A program made the translations under genes and the position numbers. A stretch of DNA of 64,000 nucleotides from Candidula unifasciata (Eukaryota > Mollusca > Gastropoda > Stylommatophora > Geomitridae): NCBI GenBank assembly GCA_905116865.2, contig CAJHNH020001101.1, positions 124,001 through 188,000 of the forward strand, in the 5' to 3' direction. Positions 1 to 64,000 of this stretch are shown here, piece after piece. How positions within the stretch are numbered: the first letter of the stretch is position 1; every line of letters starts with the position of its first letter. Under the pieces are notes generated by a model. The model had not been told where the DNA came from. It searched no databases and saw nothing but the letters and a program-made list of their open reading frames with translations.

Positions 1-350
1 CCCTGTCTTTTCAACTTCGCTGTCCAACTCCCTTCCCTATGTGTTTTTTGGGTCTTCCTTTATTTCTATGCCCGTGGGTTCCAGTACGAAGACATTCTAG
101 TTATATTGTTGTCAGGTTTTCTCAATGTGTGTCCTATCCAGCACCAACAACTTTTCTTCATCTTTTGGTCCACTGGAACTTGTTTAGTTCTCTCCCAAAG
201 CTCAACATTAGTGATTAGATTCTATCATACCATTTAATTTCCTCTAATCTGCCAGGAGCCAGTTAATGAATGTTCCTAATTCAACTCAACAAATTTTTGA
301 CAATTTAAATCTTGTGATAAAAAAATGTATACATGACAACACTCTCCTAC

Positions 351-58324
<57,974 letters not shown>

Positions 58325-58699
58325 TCTTTGCTGCAGCGCCTGCGGCCGACCGGCTCTAGCCCGACGGATTTTGCTTCTTGTCGGCGTTTTGTAATTATCC
58401 ACTCAAACGTGGCGTGCATGAACAGAAAAATCTCCGAAATACACACAGATAGGGCCACATTTGAGCGTCGGGAACGGACATTTTGCTGGAGGTAAACCTG
58501 TGATCATAATATGCCGATCAATGGCGATGGCGGACATGAGGAACCGTGGGCTCAGATCGAGGCTGGCACGAGGGAGGCACACTGTGCGCGTGAGCAGCGC
58601 GCGTGCGGGGACCTGGAGATCGATAATAACTGGGGCGCTGTCAGGGAGGTAATACCTGTAAATGTTTGAGATTGGGCTCGTAGGAGGATTGCTGGCCTT

Positions 58700-58985
58700 G
58701 GTTGAAATGCTTGGATGGTTAGTTGGTTGGTTGATAAGTTAGATACTTAGTTGGTTTGCTGGTAGGTGAGCTGGCTGGATGGCTAGTTACTTGGTCGGCT
58801 AGCCAAGTTAACTGGTTGGTTGGCTAATTAGTTGGCTGGTTGGTTAGTTGTTCGATTTGTTAGCTGGCAGGCTGGTAAGTTGGTTGGTTGTATGGTTTGA
58901 TCTGCTGGGTCGTTTCTGGCTGGCTAGTTAGTTGATTTCTTAGCTATCTGACTGGTTGGTTAGTTAGTTAGTACAGGACCGTCTT
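58700..58985. repeat. Degenerate TTGG/TTAG simple repeat upstream of the gene
   Basis: Cryptically simple sequence of GGTTGGTT, GCTGGCTGG and TTAGTTAG words, about 50 bases beyond the CpG-rich 5' end. Confidence 0.75.
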
Positions 58986-59351
58986 AACAGCATTATGATC
59001 CCGCGGCCAAACCAGTGTGCTGGGGTCGCTAAGACAACTACTCACAGGAATTAACCGTAAATGGTCGATACTGTTAAACATATAGTTATTGTACTGGCAC
59101 TTTTAAAAAAATGGTGTTAAAATACATACATAGATTACGTGGCACAATATGAAAACTACATATTACATATAACTAGCATTTACGGTATTTATTTTCACAC
59201 AGTTGCTTTTTTCTTTCTGGCTTGATGTGAGTGGTCTTCATGATGTCATTTTCCATGCACAGTCCAAATGACGCTGCCCCATTTTGCTACGAATCGCGTT
59301 CTCGATACTTGAAAAAGAATATTCTCCTGTATGGTTGGTTACCGGGAGTCG

Positions 59352-59605
59352 CCATGGCGTAGCGGCTAGACGCTCGCCTGCAGATCGGAAGGTTGAGGGA
59401 TTGCTCCCTGGCGGAGCCGAACTTTTTTCAAAAATGACTTGGCTCCGAGGTTAACCCAGCCTTGAGTGGGTACTATGTGCAGTCCTGTGACGTAAAGGCG
59501 GCCGGTGTGATGCATATCACATCACCCTTCTTATGCCGTTGGTCCATAAAATATAGGTCTAGCCCTATATACCAGCCTCAAAGACGTGGGAAAGGGTCCT
59601 TCACT
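59352..59605 (+). mobile_element. SINE family A, full-looking copy
   Basis: Head GGCGTAGCGGCTAGACGC...CCTGCAGATCGGAAGG with A-box TAGCGGCTAGACG. Body: CAAAAATGACTTGGCTCCGA, GTTAACCCAGCCTTGAGTGG, GTAAAGGCGGCC, GTTGGTCCATAAAATATAGG and TCTAGCCCTATATACC. The head is nearly identical to that at 63045, so both are probably recent. Confidence 0.8.
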
Positions 59606-59824
59606 TAATTACTATTATATTTGGTTACCATAATTCACATAGACACTCGAAGTTTCAGCTTCATAGCGAAACGGGTCACTCTATAGTTGCTCCGTTCCTG
59701 TACCAACGAAAACCACACAGAATGTGTATCTGACCACAAAATATTTTCCTTAAGATGTCAGTAGATTCCGCCGATGAGTAGAAGCAGTAAACATGAATAC
59801 AGATGCTGAATAGTCCAATAATTG

Positions 59825-61370
<1,546 letters not shown>

Positions 61371-61419
61371 TTGGTTGGTTAACTGGCTGGCCGCTTACTA
61401 GTGGGCTAACAAAAAGGGC

Positions 61420-61480
61420 AAATCCCAGATATCCCATAAAGCGCCAAAGAAGCAACAGTTGTGGCACATGTTGCCAGAAG
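61420..61480 (+). repeat. Dispersed repeat family D fragment
   Basis: GGCAAATCCCAGATATCCCA and GCCAAAGAAGCAACAGTTGT align with 36088-36150. Confidence 0.45.
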
Positions 61481-61639
61481 TTAACACCAAATAGTTGCAT
61501 TTGGATTCCAGTGTGGATTACTGGCTTTGTTTCTTATCTTTTTTATTCCGGTGAGACGGACAAACAGAGCCTGTTTTTTTTCAGTTGTTGTGAACAAATT
61601 TTTATAATTTCGACATATTGGTTTCGATTCAGCTGTTGT

Positions 61640-61890
61640 CGGTTAGGCATCAGATCACTTTGTGTTGATTTCGACAGCTGTACCGCCTTCGAACCTTTTC
61701 GATATCTGTGAGATATCTTTTTTATATTGGTTTCGACAGTAGTGCACAGAGCCGACCGTTTAGATGCAATGGCAAACTACTGAACATAAAATATTGCCCA
61801 GAAAAACCACAGAAGCACACACACACAAAAAGGAGTTGGAGTTGGCTCAGCAACGCCCTTTAAAGGATATGATACTAACTTTTTTTAAAC
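61640..61890 (+). mobile_element. tRNA-derived SINE (family B), copy 3
   Basis: TTGGTTTCGACAGTAGTGCA, GATGCAATGGCAAACTACTG and AGCAACGCCCTTTAAAGGAT match the minus strand of 30035-30250. Confidence 0.6.
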
Positions 61891-62995
61891 ATCCGCTATA
61901 TGTTTTATTTTTATTTTTTATTAATACATCCGTTACATGTTTTTTATTTAATACATCCTCAAATGTTCTTTACGTCAGTAATACATCGGCTGTATATATC
62001 CTTCATTTTAGTGATTTATTCGCTATAAGTTCTTTATGTCAGTAATACACATTGTATATGTTCTTTATGTCCGTAAAAAACCCGCTTTATGTTCTTTATG
62101 TCAGTAATACATTCGCTATAAGTGCTTTATTTCAGTAATACACCCGCTAAATGTTATTTATGTCAGTAATAAACCCGCTTTATGTTCTTTATGTCAGTAA
62201 TACTTCGCTACACGTTTTTTTTAATGTCAGTAATACACCCGCTATATGTTCTCTATCCCCATGATACACCCGCTATATGTTCTCTATCCCCATGATACAC
62301 CCGCTATATGTTCTCTATCCCCATGATACACCCGCTATATGTTCTCTATCCCCATGATACACCCGCTATATGTTCTTTATCCCCATGATACACCCGCTAT
62401 ATGTTCTTTATCCCCATGATACACCCGCTATATGTTCTTTATCCCCATGATACACCCGCTATATGTTCTCTATCCCCATGATACACCCGCTATATGTTCT
62501 CTATCCCCATGATACACCCGCTATATGTTCTCTATCCCCATGATACACCCGCTATATGTTCTCTATCCCCATGATACACCCGCTATATGTTCTCTATCCC
62601 CATGATACACCCGCTATATGTTCTTTATCCCCATGATACACCCGCTATATGTTCTCTATCCCCATGATACACCCGCTATATGTTCTCTATCCCCATGATA
62701 CACCCGCTATATGTTCTCTATCCCCATGATACACCCGCTATATGTTCTCTATCCCCATGATACACCCGCTATATGTTCTCTATCCCCATGATACACCCGC
62801 TATATGTTCTCTATCCCCATGATACACCCGCTATATGTTCTCTATCCCCATGATACACCCGCTATATGTTCTCTATCCCCATGATACACCCGCTATATGT
62901 TCTCTATCCCCATGATACACCCGCTATATGTTCTCTATCCCCATGATACACCCGCTATATGTTCTCTATCCCCATGATACATCCGCTATGACTTT
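61890..62995. repeat. 31-bp tandem array with an old and a young half
   Basis: 62230-62990: about 24 nearly identical units of ATGATACACCCGCTATATGT plus TCTCTATCCCC, the only common variant being CTCT/CTTT. 61890-62230: diverged units of the type TAATACACCCGCTATATGTT plus CTTTATGTCAG. Confidence 0.95.
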
Positions 62996-63044
62996 TCTTG
63001 CAGCGCTGTGAGCCTGTCTTTTTAAAATTACATGCAATGTCATG

Positions 63045-63290
63045 CAACGTTGTCTAGTGGCTAGACGCTCGCCTGCAGATCGGAAGGTCGTGTGTTTAGA
63101 TCTTGAGAGAGCCGGATATGTGTGTGTGTGTTTTTTTTTTTTTCAAGAATGACTTTGGCGCCCAGAACGATCCAGCCTTAAATGGGTACCAGGTAAAAGT
63201 CCTGGGAAGCTACATTGATGTTGGCCACATCATTACCGGAGTGATTATTTATCTGTAGAATATATGCCTAGTACATTGAAAATGAGGAAA
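63045..63290 (+). mobile_element. SINE family A, copy with head
   Basis: GTCTAGTGGCTAGACGCTCG, CCTGCAGATCGGAAGG then a T-rich tract and CAAGAATGACTTTGGCGCCC, CCAGCCTTAAATGGGTACCA, GTAAAAGTCCTGGGAAG. Same head as 59352. Confidence 0.75.
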
Positions 63291-63299
63291 ATGTTCCTG

Positions 63300-63835
63300 T
63301 ACTTTTTAGGCATGTGTTTACTGCTCTGAGGTGCTAAGAAAGTAATCTAGAAATAATCTACATCAGTATCTAAAGTTAAGGGAAAGATCTGTTTAAGTTC
63401 ACATTGGCGACCCGGCCGCCCATTAACTCGCCGGTAAGCGACTTCGTCGTCGGTCGAGACAGTATTTTGGTCTGTTTCCTTTGATCGCACCAACATTGCA
63501 GGAGTCCTTTTCAGGGCTCTTGCTCGTATGCAATGCTAAGCCATTTTGTTTAGCGCATATAACCTAGTCACAGTTATAACCTAAAGCTCCCCCTGAACGA
63601 GACGATTCTTTTTCTAGCAAAGCACCTCCCAACCTCTTTTATGTTAGTGGCGCATTGGGCATATGATATCAGACTCATGTTTTATAGATCAATGAGCATA
63701 AGGTGATTGATATGGACATCAATACGTCCATCGCCATTACTTCTCAGAACATTACCTAATTAAATATTAGGTCGAATTGGATGGAAATGTCAATTTTATT
63801 TTCTTCATATTTTCATATTTAATTTATATTGCATC
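63300..63835. other. Nothing recognised
   Basis: Unique-looking sequence between a SINE and a LINE fragment; no reading frame worth naming. Confidence 0.5.
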
Positions 63836-64000
63836 TGAGTCCTCAAGTAGAACAGAAGAGAAATGTCATCAGCGAAGTCCAGATACTCAAGCTGTCTTGT
63901 AGAAGCCCACCTTAGTGCCGAATTCAGCTCAATATATGATGGTCATCATACCTGTCAAGTAAAGGCAGCAGACGTTATGTTGAACAGATGGCTCATCGAG
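63836..64000 (-). mobile_element. Non-LTR reverse transcriptase fragment running off the right edge
   Basis: The minus strand reads LEYLDFADDISLLF, with the RT active-site FADD at 63865-63876. The rest of the RT lies upstream of it beyond base 64000 or is degraded. Confidence 0.65.

Overview
This is eukaryotic, intron-rich, repeat-saturated DNA, most likely from a lophotrochozoan and probably a gastropod-like mollusc. That placement is an inference from the gene's sequence character and the mix of non-LTR retroelements, tRNA-headed SINEs and minisatellites; no species can be named from the sequence alone.

One host gene spans almost the whole window on the minus strand. It is a diacylglycerol kinase of the theta type (DGKQ-like). 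Sixteen coding exons can be placed to the base with GT-AG borders and consistent phases, from the ATG at 58324 (exon 1) down to 351 (exon 16), plus one candidate 9-base microexon. Together they encode about 655 residues: three C1 zinc fingers, a charged linker, the RA-type region, and the start of the DAGKc catalytic domain with its GGDGT motif. The remaining roughly 280 residues, judged by human DGKQ length, must lie beyond the left edge. Only about 2 kb of 58 kb is coding.

The introns are built from tandem arrays and mobile-element debris. Working along the + strand: 0-10 kb holds exons 16-12, a pogo/Tigger-like remnant, a MITE, a solo LTR with its target duplication, and truncated LINEs. 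10-24.7 kb holds exons 11-5, several 25-73 bp arrays, and an RT-bearing LINE copy at 18.7-20.2 kb. 24.7-37 kb holds exons 4-2, a 63-bp minisatellite readable on both strands, a roughly 44-bp array seeded on the exon 4 acceptor, and a tRNA-like higher-order array. 37-58 kb is the 21-kb intron 1, almost entirely arrays. Beyond 58.7 kb, outside the gene, lie a kilobase-scale AGTT tetranucleotide array, a 31-bp array and SINEs.

The most unusual signal is that tandem arrays include real splice junctions. Three exon borders (exon 4 acceptor, exon 6 donor, exon 15 donor) are themselves part of the repeating unit, so copies of exon edge and splice site are strung through the adjacent intron. A related case is a 28-bp satellite that has grown inside the RNase H reading frame of a LINE. 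Many retroelement copies here also have legible target-site duplications, which fixes their borders exactly.
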